A stretch of 9,122 nt of DNA from JADFUS01 sp964368765 (GTDB lineage: Bacteria > Bacteroidota > Bacteroidia > Bacteroidales > Rikenellaceae). The position numbers were made by a program, and so were the translations under genes. Below the pieces are notes generated by a model. That model was not told the origin of the DNA. It saw only the letters and a list, made by a program, of their open reading frames with translations, and did not search any database. Positions 1 to 6,688 of the stretch are shown one piece after another (the stretch's first letter is position 1; each line of letters starts with the position of its first letter). The stretch covers positions 1 to 9,122 of the forward strand of contig CAYJCU010000083.1 in NCBI GenBank assembly GCA_964368765.1. The letters are read 5' to 3'.

Positions 1-71
1 TATTGCAGGATAGGTAGTTACTAGGTTTTTTGATTTTTTTACCGGACAACAATAGATTAATATATATTTTT

Positions 72-1826
72 ATGGAACAACAGCAGTTTATTGTATCAGC
101 ACGTAAATATCGTCCAGATAACTTTAGGTCGGTAGTGGGTCAAGAGCATATCACCTCTACCCTACTCAATGCTATTGCACGTAATCATCTATCACATGCC
201 TATCTCTTTTGTGGGCCTCGTGGTGTTGGTAAAACCACTTGTGCACGTATTATTGCTAAGACAATAAACTGTTTAAACCCTACATCTACTTTTGAGGCTT
301 GTGATGAGTGCGAATCGTGTAGAGCTTTTGCTGAGAATGCCTCATTCAATATCTATGAGCTAGATGCTGCCTCGAATAACTCGGTTGATAATATACGTCA
401 GCTAAATGAGCAGGTGCGTATCCCTCCACAAGTGGGGCGTTACTCTATATATATCATTGATGAGGTTCACATGCTATCAACAGCGGCGTTTAATGCTTTT
501 CTTAAAACACTTGAAGAGCCTCCTACTTATGTTAAATTTATTCTAGCAACAACAGAGAAACACAAAATACTACCTACCATAATATCACGTTGTCAGGTGT
601 ATGAGTTTAAGCATATCAGCGTTGAAGATGTTGTGGGTTATCTTAAATATATCTCTTCTGAAGAGGGGGTAACATACGATGAGGAGTCACTTAATATAAT
701 AGCCCAAAAGGCAGGTGGGTGTATGCGTGACGCTCTCTCTATGTTTGATAAGGTGGTAACTTTTTGCGACTCTAAATTAACTCTCGGAGGGGTATCGTCG
801 GCACTTAATCTTCTCGATTACGACACATATTTCTCATTTGTTGAGCTACTAAATAGGGCAAACTATAATGATGCACTTCTATCGCTTGATGCGGTATTAA
901 AACGAGGTTTTGACTCTATAACATTTCTCTCGGGGCTCTCAAGGCATCTGCGTGATGTGCTGGTAGCCAAAGATGATAGGACACTGCAACTCTTAGGGGC
1001 TAGTGCAGTATTGGCAGCTAGATACCGTAAACAGGCGCAAGAGTGCTCGGCTCATTTTCTATTCAACACTCTTGATATATTTGCTAATGCTGAGGCATCA
1101 CTTAAATTCTCACTTAACCAACGTCTATCAGCAGAGTTGGCAATCTTAAAGGTGTGTAGTAACGTCTCTCCAGTCAAACAAGAGGTGGCAGAGCCTATTA
1201 AAACAGAGGCACAAACAATTGAAAAGCCTGCAGATATTTCATCTAATAGAGTTGAGTCTAATGTGGTAACTACCAAACCCACAGAAGAGCCTACAAAAAC
1301 TGTCGAAACACCAAAAGAGCCAATAAATAACGAGCCACAGGCTAAACCTAAAGGGTTGAGCTCGTCATTAGGTATCCCTCGACTAAATACCTTAACAGCT
1401 GTTAATAACAGTGATGAGCAGGCAAAAAGTAAAGAGGAGGATATTGTAGTAGAGAATTTTAGAATAGATGAGACTGATATAGATAAAGCACTAGCAGGTT
1501 GTAAACTTTTTGCCTCTAAAATTCAAGCACGCAACCCACGTGTTGCATTGGCTTTTGAAGATGCTAAAATTGTTGATGGTAAGCTGATAATACCTGTTCC
1601 TAATAAGATTCTTCAAGATGAGATATATGCTAAGAAGAGCCAAACCTGTAACTATCTATCTAAGTGTGCAGAGATGATGATATACGACTTTGAGGTATTG
1701 GTAGAAGAGGCTATCTACGAAGATAAAAAGATACTTATACGCAACGAGGATAAATACAAACATCTTTTAGACGAGAATAGCAAACTACACGACTTAACTG
1801 AAAAGATAGGTCTAGAATTCAAATAA
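72..1826 (+). CDS. dnaX: DNA polymerase III subunit gamma/tau (clamp loader ATPase)
   Basis: Clamp-loader ATPase that loads the sliding clamp onto primed DNA at the replication fork; 584 residues from the chosen start. Visible motifs: the N-terminal SARKYRP typical of DnaX; Walker A GPRGVGKT at about residues 48-55; a zinc module with Cys67, 77, 80 and 83 (the last three in CDECESC); Walker B DEVH at 130-133; the SRC motif at 172-174; and a sensor-2 type GGCMRDALS with Arg219. After the ATPase and lid domains comes a low-complexity Pro/Glu/Lys/Thr linker (about residues 375-470), then a C-terminal domain of about 110 residues that I recognise only as tau-like in position. I chose the ATG at 72, giving MEQQQFIVSARKYRP. 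A TTG at 30 would add 14 unconserved-looking residues. I see no convincing slippery site for a shorter gamma form. The family call is certain; whether both gamma and tau are made is unknown. Confidence 0.97.
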   Translation: MEQQQFIVSARKYRPDNFRSVVGQEHITSTLLNAIARNHLSHAYLFCGPRGVGKTTCARIIAKTINCLNPTSTFEACDECESCRAFAENASFNIYELDAASNNSVDNIRQLNEQVRIPPQVGRYSIYIIDEVHMLSTAAFNAFLKTLEEPPTYVKFILATTEKHKILPTIISRCQVYEFKHISVEDVVGYLKYISSEEGVTYDEESLNIIAQKAGGCMRDALSMFDKVVTFCDSKLTLGGVSSALNLLDYDTYFSFVELLNRANYNDALLSLDAVLKRGFDSITFLSGLSRHLRDVLVAKDDRTLQLLGASAVLAARYRKQAQECSAHFLFNTLDIFANAEASLKFSLNQRLSAELAILKVCSNVSPVKQEVAEPIKTEAQTIEKPADISSNRVESNVVTTKPTEEPTKTVETPKEPINNEPQAKPKGLSSSLGIPRLNTLTAVNNSDEQAKSKEEDIVVENFRIDETDIDKALAGCKLFASKIQARNPRVALAFEDAKIVDGKLIIPVPNKILQDEIYAKKSQTCNYLSKCAEMMIYDFEVLVEEAIYEDKKILIRNEDKYKHLLDENSKLHDLTEKIGLEFK

Positions 1827-1890
1827 CAACAATAAAATTAAAATAATCACCCTATAAAACGGGGTATGAGTCTTTAATATTCAGCAAAAT
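1827..1890 (+). other. dnaX 3' flank with weak terminator-like hairpin
   Basis: A small hairpin can form from ACCCT (1849-1853) and GGGGT (1861-1865) around a 7-base A-rich loop. It is followed only by mixed A/T sequence with no clear T tract. It may mark the end of the dnaX transcript, but it is short and contains one G-T pair. It lies upstream of the nusB promoter, which fits a transcription-unit boundary here. Confidence 0.3.
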
Positions 1891-1921
1891 TTTGTAATAT
1901 CATATATTATTTATAATTTTG
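1891..1921 (+). promoter_or_regulatory. Bacteroidota-type promoter for the nusB cluster
   Basis: TTTG at 1891-1894 is followed by a 19-base spacer and TAATTTTG at 1914-1921. This matches the Bacteroidota sigma-ABfr consensus (TTTG around -33, TAnnTTTG around -7) at every specified base. Transcription would begin near 1926-1930, leaving a leader of about 65 bases before nusB. Assignment is by consensus only. Confidence 0.8.
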
Positions 1922-1934
1922 TTGTTTGATATGT

Positions 1935-1969
1935 GCACCATCTTATAGTGATGTGGTGCCATACCACAT
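1935..1969 (+). promoter_or_regulatory. nusB leader with two mutually exclusive hairpins
   Basis: Two stems compete within the predicted leader. The first pairs ATGTGGT (1951-1957) with ACCACAT (1963-1969), a perfect 7-bp stem with a 5-base loop. The second pairs GCACCA (1935-1940) with TGGTGC (1954-1959), 6 bp plus a possible wobble. They share bases 1954-1957, so only one can form at a time. Neither is followed by a T tract, so a simple intrinsic attenuator is not evident. The 23-base stretch before the start codon is A/T-rich and looks unstructured. A regulatory role is inferred. Confidence 0.4.
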
Positions 1970-1992
1970 AGTTACAAAAATAATAAATTAAT

Positions 1993-2898
1993 ATGATTAG
2001 TAGGCGTTTTCTGAGGATAAAGATGCTAAAAGCACTTTATGCCTTTATAAATAATGAGGAGGAGTCTTTGATTCCTGCTCAAAAAAAGATGCTCTTTAGT
2101 GTGAATAAGAGTTATGAGTTGTATCACATGCTTCTTCGTTTAGTGGTAGACCTAGCCGATTACACTCGTGAGATGGATGAGAAGAGAAGTTTAAGGCACT
2201 TAGCCACAGAGGATGAGAAGAACCCGAGTTATCGTTTGGCAAACAACTCTCTTATTAATGTGATACGCAACAGTGAGGAGTTAAACTACTATCTCAAGAA
2301 GAATAAACTATCTTGGGGCAAAGATAACGATCTATTCAAGCAGCTATACACACGACTAACTGAGGCAGACTACTATAAAGAGTATATTGCCAAAGAGAGT
2401 GTAACATTTATTGACGACAGAAAGGTTATTGTTGATTTCCTACGTAAAGAGATTGAGGATAACGAACTATTTTACAGTGTTGTTGAGGAGATGTCTATAT
2501 TCTGGATAGATGAGATAGAGTTCTTTACTAGTAAGGTTGCATCGCAATTATCTAAAACTAAAGAGGGGTGTGATTTAGAGTTAGCACCACTTTGGGGTAG
2601 CGATGATGATATAGAGTTTGCTCGTGATATATTTTCATATAGCATCCTTCAGTATGAGGATAATGTGGAGATAATAAAAAACTATGCTAAGAATTGGGAT
2701 GTTGAGCGCATAACAGTTATGGATAGGCTTATAATCATCATGGCTATTGCTGAGTTGGTGAAAATTTCAAACATACCAACTAGCGTAACACTTGATGAGT
2801 ATATAGAGTTAGCAAAAAGCTTTAGCACAAATAACAGTAATGTATTTATTAATGGTATCCTGCATAAATATATTATTGAGAATAACATAACAAAATAG
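1993..2898 (+). CDS. nusB: Transcription antitermination factor NusB (long Bacteroidota form)
   Basis: NusB binds boxA RNA together with ribosomal protein S10 and supports antitermination of rRNA transcription. The ends of the protein match the family. The N-terminus is MISRRFLRIKMLKALYAF. The C-terminal part has NWDVERITVMDRLIIIMAIAEL (234-255, abbreviated core WDVERITVMDR) and IPTSVTLDEYIELAK (261-275), then SNVFINGIL (282-290), the usual NusB helices. At 301 residues it is about twice the classical 135-160. The extra material is a charged helical stretch between about residues 60 and 200, as is typical of Bacteroidota NusB. The ATG is preceded by AAATTAAT with no Shine-Dalgarno, normal for this phylum. 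It is the first gene after a near-ideal promoter and is followed 7 bases later by the DUF1573 gene, which suggests co-transcription. Confidence 0.93.
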   Translation: MISRRFLRIKMLKALYAFINNEEESLIPAQKKMLFSVNKSYELYHMLLRLVVDLADYTREMDEKRSLRHLATEDEKNPSYRLANNSLINVIRNSEELNYYLKKNKLSWGKDNDLFKQLYTRLTEADYYKEYIAKESVTFIDDRKVIVDFLRKEIEDNELFYSVVEEMSIFWIDEIEFFTSKVASQLSKTKEGCDLELAPLWGSDDDIEFARDIFSYSILQYEDNVEIIKNYAKNWDVERITVMDRLIIIMAIAELVKISNIPTSVTLDEYIELAKSFSTNNSNVFINGILHKYIIENNITK

Positions 2899-2905
2899 AG
2901 TGTTT

Positions 2906-3349
2906 ATGCGTTCTATCATAGTGTTATTTTGTTTAGCATTGGCTATACCTCTCTTCTCATGTGGAGGGATTAAGAGCAAAAAAGCATCTACTGAAACTAT
3001 ATCACAAACTGTCACTAAGATTACCTATCAGTTAGATACGGTTAGTAATAGTGGTGTTATAGAACTTGGAAGTAGAGATTTAGGCGTTGCAACAAATAGC
3101 GAGAAATTATTTGATAGTTTCTCTCTAAAGAATATGCTAACAGAACCTATTGTTATAAAAAGTATAAAAACTAATTGCGGCTGTGTTGAGCTTGAGTATG
3201 ACCTCTCTCCAATAAAACCAAATGAGAGTAAGGCTATTAAATATAGCTACAACACAAGAGGGAAAGGTGCAGGTTATCAGATGTCTGAGATCGTTATCTC
3301 GACGGATAAAGGTAACTACACAGTTATAATAGAGTTAGAAATAAGGTAA
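2906..3349 (+). CDS. DUF1573-domain lipoprotein
   Basis: Predicted cell-envelope lipoprotein of 147 residues. A signal peptide (MRSIIVLFCLALAIPLFSC) ends in a lipobox-like LFSC with Cys19 as the acylated residue, followed by GG. The rest is one DUF1573 domain, an immunoglobulin-like fold common in Bacteroidota exported proteins. It shows FSLKN, the conserved TNCGC (Cys91 and Cys93), then IKPNESKAIKYSYNTRGKGAG, a strand pattern ending in a dense beta tail. Domain function is not established. I took the ATG at 2906; a GTG at 2900 in the same frame would add two residues (ahead of MRS) and is less likely. It begins 7 bases after nusB and sits upstream of yajC, so it is probably part of the same operon. 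Confidence 0.85.
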   Translation: MRSIIVLFCLALAIPLFSCGGIKSKKASTETISQTVTKITYQLDTVSNSGVIELGSRDLGVATNSEKLFDSFSLKNMLTEPIVIKSIKTNCGCVELEYDLSPIKPNESKAIKYSYNTRGKGAGYQMSEIVISTDKGNYTVIIELEIR

Positions 3350-3390
3350 GTATTGTCAATTAATTATAAAAAATTTAAAACAAACAAAAG

Positions 3391-3726
3391 ATGAATTTAT
3401 TAACAGTTATGCCACTACAGGCAGAAGGAGCAGCTGAAGGTGCTATGGGAGCAGCAAGTAATTATAGCGGTATATTAATGATGGTTTTAATCTTTGTTGT
3501 AATGTATTTCTTTATGATACGTCCACAACAAAAGCGCCAAAAAGAGCTTACTAAGTTCCGCCAAGCACTACAAAAAGGAGATAAAATTATCACTGCTGGT
3601 GGTATATATGGTAAAGTGAAAAATGTTGAAGATAATATAGCAACTATCGAGATAGCTAACGGTGTTGAGATAAATATTGATAAGTCAATGTTACTACGTG
3701 ACTCATCTGATATGACTAAGCAGTAG
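3391..3726 (+). CDS. yajC: Preprotein translocase accessory subunit YajC
   Basis: Small inner-membrane protein that associates with SecDF and the SecYEG translocon. It has 111 residues. A Gly/Ala-rich N-terminal segment (about 1-26) is followed by one hydrophobic helix (about 27-43). The hallmark IRPQQKRQKE comes right after the membrane segment (43-52). A soluble domain then contains GDKIITAGGIYGKV (63-76), the conserved YajC signature. The ATG at 3391 follows an A-rich stretch (AAAACAAACAAAAG) typical of Bacteroidota starts. An internal ATG at residue 7 is possible but would not change the call. The stop is 2 bases before trpS, indicating coupling. Confidence 0.95.
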   Translation: MNLLTVMPLQAEGAAEGAMGAASNYSGILMMVLIFVVMYFFMIRPQQKRQKELTKFRQALQKGDKIITAGGIYGKVKNVEDNIATIEIANGVEINIDKSMLLRDSSDMTKQ

Positions 3727-3728
3727 TT

Positions 3729-4718
3729 ATGGAGACAATAGTAAGTGGTATTAGATCAACAGGTAACCTTCACCTAGGCAACTACTATGGAGCGTTGGTA
3801 AACTTTCTGAGGATGCAGCACGATAATAACTGTTTCTTCTTTATTGCCGACTATCATTCGCTTACAACACATCCAGACCCTGCACAGCTAAACGGAAATG
3901 TTAGAAGTGTGTTGTCTGAATATCTTGGTGCTGGGTTAGATCCTGAGAAATCAGCAATCTATGTGCAGAGTGATGTTCCTGAGGTGACAGAGTTATATCT
4001 TCTCCTTAGTATGCACGCATATATAGGAGAGCTTGAGCGCACTGCCTCTTTTAAAGAGAAGATACGCAAGCATCCTGAGAATGTAAATGCAGGACTGCTT
4101 ACCTACCCTATACTTATGGCTGCGGATATACTACTACACAAAGCCGACAAAGTGCCCGTGGGTAAAGATCAAGAGCAACATCTTGAGATGACCCGCAAAT
4201 ATGCACGTCGTTTTAACAATATGTATGGTGTAGAGTTATTCCCAGAGAGTCAACCATTTAGTTTTTCTGGTGAGCTAATAAAAATACCAGGACTTGATGG
4301 TAGTGGCAAGATGGGTAAGAGTGAAGGTAATTGTTTATATCTTATTGATAGTGATAAAGATATTCAGAAAAAGGTTATGAAGGCAAAAACCGATTCTGGT
4401 CCAACAGAGCCTAATTCAGAGCTTAGTGATGAGCTTAAAAATATCTTCACAATTATGGATGTGGTATCTACTCCTGACACTATAACATATTTTAAAGATA
4501 AGTATGCAAGTTGCGAGATACGATACGGAGATCTAAAAAAACAGTTAGCAGAGGATATTATCAAAGCTATCTCTCCTATCAGAGAGAGAATACTTGATAT
4601 TAGAGATGATAAAGAGTATCTCAATAGAGTAGCTAAGATGGGTGCAGAGAGAGCTCGTGAGAGTGCTCAGAAGACACTTAAAGAGGTACGTGAAGTGATG
4701 GGCATAAGGCAATTTTAA
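3729..4718 (+). CDS. trpS: Tryptophanyl-tRNA synthetase
   Basis: Class Ic aminoacyl-tRNA synthetase that activates tryptophan and charges tRNA-Trp in the cytoplasm. At 329 residues it is the usual bacterial length. Seen directly: the N-terminal SGIRSTGNLHLGNYYGAL with the HIGH-equivalent HLGN at 15-18; MAADILLHKADKVPVGKDQ (130-148, key residues AADIL and GKDQ), typical of the tryptophan/ATP pocket; and the KMSKS-equivalent KMGKS at 194-198 within GLDGSGKMGKSEGN. The C-terminal helical anticodon-binding part is complete and ends in VMGIRQF. It starts 2 bases after the yajC stop, so it appears to be the last gene of the nusB-yajC cluster. No T-box or trp leader is visible upstream. Confidence 0.97.
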   Translation: METIVSGIRSTGNLHLGNYYGALVNFLRMQHDNNCFFFIADYHSLTTHPDPAQLNGNVRSVLSEYLGAGLDPEKSAIYVQSDVPEVTELYLLLSMHAYIGELERTASFKEKIRKHPENVNAGLLTYPILMAADILLHKADKVPVGKDQEQHLEMTRKYARRFNNMYGVELFPESQPFSFSGELIKIPGLDGSGKMGKSEGNCLYLIDSDKDIQKKVMKAKTDSGPTEPNSELSDELKNIFTIMDVVSTPDTITYFKDKYASCEIRYGDLKKQLAEDIIKAISPIRERILDIRDDKEYLNRVAKMGAERARESAQKTLKEVREVMGIRQF

Positions 4719-4760
4719 TAGCAATATACAGTTTGTATGTAACTGCTATTATATTGTATA
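4717..4760 (+). terminator. Weak terminator-like hairpin after trpS
   Basis: AATAGCA (4717-4723, overlapping the trpS stop) can pair with TGCTATT (4744-4750). An inner ATAC/GTAT pairing is also possible. The following sequence is AT-rich but has only short T runs. It plausibly ends the nusB-trpS transcript, since a strong promoter follows at 4794. The loop is long and the structure imperfect, so this is tentative. Confidence 0.4.
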
Positions 4761-4793
4761 TGATTGGCAAGGGTAATATTTTATTACGAAAAA

Positions 4794-4825
4794 TTTGATA
4801 TTTGCAGATTTTTTTACTACCTTTG
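4794..4825 (+). promoter_or_regulatory. Bacteroidota-type promoter for the yceD-rpmF-plsX-fabH cluster
   Basis: TTTG at 4794-4797, a 20-base spacer, then TACCTTTG at 4818-4825 match the Bacteroidota -33/-7 consensus at all specified positions. Predicted transcription starts near 4830, giving a leader of only about 20 bases before the ATG at 4852. A second TTTG at 4801-4804 is too close to the -7 box to be the -33 element. Confidence 0.8.
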
Positions 4826-4851
4826 TCATCAATTATGCGTAATTGCTCGTT

Positions 4852-5400
4852 ATGGCTAAAGATAATAGATACACAATAAAGTACGATGAACTAGGTAATG
4901 GTTTACAAACTATCTCGTTTCCAATAACTTCCGATTTTTTTGAGTCGCTAGGTGGAGGGGAGATACTGTCAGGAGACTGTACAGCAACACTTGAAATCAA
5001 TAGGGTTCACTCTACTCTACAAATGAATGTAGGGATAGAGGGGAGCGTTATGGTTGAGTGCGATAGATGCCTTGAAGAGGTTGAGATAGCTGTAAAGTAT
5101 AACGGTACATTAGTTGTAAAGTTTAGTTCAGAGGTTGAAAATATTGAGTATATTCTCGACAACAAAAATGAAGATACAATAATAGCAAATCCACTAGTAG
5201 GGGAGCTTGATTTAAGAGAGTATCTTTATGATAGTATAATATTATCACTGCCACTACAACGTAGTCACCCACTTGATGCAGAAGAGGGTGAGGGTTGTAA
5301 TCCTGAGATGTTATCACGTTTCGGAGTTTTAGATTTATCTACCAATGAGTGGGATGATGACGAAGACGATGATGAGTGGGACGACGAGGAGGAGTTTTAA
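4852..5400 (+). CDS. DUF177 / YceD family protein
   Basis: Member of the DUF177 (YceD) family, whose gene sits next to rpmF in many bacteria and which is linked to 23S rRNA accumulation and large-subunit assembly. It has 182 residues from the ATG at 4852; an in-frame TTG at 4843 would add three residues and is unlikely. Family marks: ECDRCLEEV with Cys70 and Cys73; DLREYLYDSIILSLPLQRSHP (121-140, the conserved E.l...lP..p.H block); and Cys149 in EGCNPEM, giving a CxxC plus distal Cys pattern. The last 17 residues are almost wholly acidic, with EWDD appearing twice. Position immediately upstream of rpmF, plsX and fabH is the classical arrangement and supports the assignment. Confidence 0.9.
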   Translation: MAKDNRYTIKYDELGNGLQTISFPITSDFFESLGGGEILSGDCTATLEINRVHSTLQMNVGIEGSVMVECDRCLEEVEIAVKYNGTLVVKFSSEVENIEYILDNKNEDTIIANPLVGELDLREYLYDSIILSLPLQRSHPLDAEEGEGCNPEMLSRFGVLDLSTNEWDDDEDDDEWDDEEEF

Positions 5401-5479
5401 ATTTTATTATACTGCTGTGCGGCAGTTAAAAGAGTAAATAATATATAGTGTATAAGGGGTTACTTAATATAACTAACGA

Positions 5480-5487
5480 TACATTTG
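5480..5487 (+). promoter_or_regulatory. Possible internal promoter (-7 box) before rpmF
   Basis: TACATTTG fits TAnnTTTG exactly and lies 40 bases before the rpmF start. The matching -33 position (about 5457-5460, GGGT) is poor, so this is a -7 box with little upstream support. The 127-base gap between yceD and rpmF also contains a short hairpin, ACTGC/GCAGT with a 6-base loop, at about 5411-5426. Together these allow separate expression of rpmF-plsX-fabH, but that is inferred. Confidence 0.45.
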
Positions 5488-5527
5488 ATATATAGAATAG
5501 TAATAACAATTAAATATTTTTTTTGAG

Positions 5528-5710
5528 ATGGCACATCCAAAACACCGAATTTCGAAAGCGAGAAGAGACAAAAGAAGAACACATTACAAGGCTGAAGTTC
5601 CAACACTTTCAACTTGTTCAAACTGCGGAGCTGCAACACTTTACCACAGAGTATGTCCAGAGTGTGGTTACTATCGTGGTAAGCAGGCTATTGAAGTGAG
5701 TGTTAAGTAG
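5528..5710 (+). CDS. rpmF: 50S ribosomal protein L32 (zinc-binding form)
   Basis: Large-subunit ribosomal protein of 60 residues. The N-terminus MAHPKHRISKARRDKRRTH is the L32 signature. A zinc ribbon follows with Cys30/Cys33 (CSNC) and Cys43/Cys46 (CPEC), then GYYRGKQAIEV, the conserved C-terminal block. All four cysteines are present, so this is the zinc-dependent C+ form. The ATG is preceded by a run of T and GAG rather than a clear Shine-Dalgarno. It lies between yceD and plsX, as in many bacteria. Confidence 0.97.
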   Translation: MAHPKHRISKARRDKRRTHYKAEVPTLSTCSNCGAATLYHRVCPECGYYRGKQAIEVSVK

Positions 5711-5740
5711 TCTGCATTTGATAACCCTAAAGGTTAAAAA

Positions 5741-6688
5741 ATGAGAATTGGTATAGATGTAATGGGGGGCGATTATGCTCCAGAGGTAGCGGTACTCGGT
5801 GTTGTTGAAGCATCGAGTATGGTTTCGTCTGATACGGTTATAGTTATGTTCGGAGACGAAAGTCAGATTGAGAACATTCTATCAACAGTAGCAGAGAGAC
5901 CAACTAACATTGAGATTATCCACACAACAGAGATAATTGAGATGAGCGACTCCCCAACACAAGCTTTTGCAAAGAAGAGTGATTCAAGCATAGTAGTCGG
6001 CTTCAAGGCATTGCAGCAGGGTTCGGTTGATGCGTTTGCGTCAGCAGGGAGCACTGGTGCTATGTTAGTGGGTTGTATGCATGTAATAAAGCAAATAGAG
6101 GGGGTTATACGTCCAACTATTGCTGCACCACTCCCAACAATAACAGGCAATGATATGTTTGTTGTAGATGTTGGCCTAAATGTAGATTGTAAGCCTGAAG
6201 TATTGGCGCAATATGGCACGTTAGGTTCTGTATACTCAAAAGTTATGATGAACATAGAGTCTCCTAGAGTTGCTCTCCTTAACATTGGAGAAGAGGAGGA
6301 GAAGGGCAATGCTCTAACCAAGGCAACCTATGCGTTACTACAAGAGGAAAAAAACATTAATTTTGTAGGTAACTTAGAGTCTAAATATATTTTTGAGGGC
6401 ACAAAGGCTGATGTTGTTGTTTGTGATGGATTTATCGGTAACACAATATTAAAGATGGCTGAGGGATTCTTCTCAACGCTTAATGGTAGTGTTACGGGTG
6501 ATAAGCAAACATACTTTAACAAATTAAACTACGAAACTCAGGGCGGAACACCAGTATTAGGGGTTAATGGAGTTGTAATAATCGGGCACGGTTGTTCATC
6601 TGCACTAGCTATAAAAAACATGGTGCTACAAGCTGCGAAAGCCGTAAAAGGTGATTTAGTAGGAAAAATTAAGGAGATATTTTGCTAA
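5741..6688 (+). CDS. plsX: Phosphate acyltransferase PlsX
   Basis: Converts acyl-ACP and phosphate to acyl-phosphate, the acyl donor used by PlsY in the first step of phospholipid synthesis; a peripheral membrane enzyme. It has 315 residues, slightly shorter than the common 330-350 but complete at both ends. Conserved blocks: MRIGIDVMGGDYAPE at the N-terminus; DAFASAGSTGAMLVG (97-111); RPTIAAPLPT (124-133); VDVGLN (142-147); and CDGFIGNTILKMAEG (228-242). The start is 30 bases after the rpmF stop. The stop codon overlaps the fabH start by one base (TAATG), implying translational coupling. A good AAGGAG lies inside its last codons (6671-6676) and serves fabH. Confidence 0.97.
   Translation: MRIGIDVMGGDYAPEVAVLGVVEASSMVSSDTVIVMFGDESQIENILSTVAERPTNIEIIHTTEIIEMSDSPTQAFAKKSDSSIVVGFKALQQGSVDAFASAGSTGAMLVGCMHVIKQIEGVIRPTIAAPLPTITGNDMFVVDVGLNVDCKPEVLAQYGTLGSVYSKVMMNIESPRVALLNIGEEEEKGNALTKATYALLQEEKNINFVGNLESKYIFEGTKADVVVCDGFIGNTILKMAEGFFSTLNGSVTGDKQTYFNKLNYETQGGTPVLGVNGVVIIGHGCSSALAIKNMVLQAAKAVKGDLVGKIKEIFC

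Noticed and set aside
29..60. TTTG (29-32), N20, TAGATTAA (53-60) as a dnaX promoter
   Set aside because: The spacing is right but the -7 box matches only four of six defined bases, and the leader would be about 5 bases. Sequence upstream of the window is needed.
1421..1440. A-rich GCAAAAAGTAAAG in the dnaX linker as a programmed frameshift site making gamma
   Set aside because: A -1 shift here would meet TAA at once, which is suggestive. However, the zero-frame codons AAA AGT do not form a proper slippery heptamer, and the run of five A is too short for transcriptional slippage.
1935..1959. GCACCA/TGGTGC in the nusB leader, the same pairing as in the tRNA-Arg acceptor stem, as a tRNA-like element
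   Set aside because: Only 13 bases lie between the arms and there is no D, anticodon or T arm. The shared six bases are probably coincidence.
5863..6321. 152-codon open frame on the - strand inside plsX
   Set aside because: It lies wholly within a well-conserved plsX and its composition is that of an antisense shadow, with no recognisable motif.
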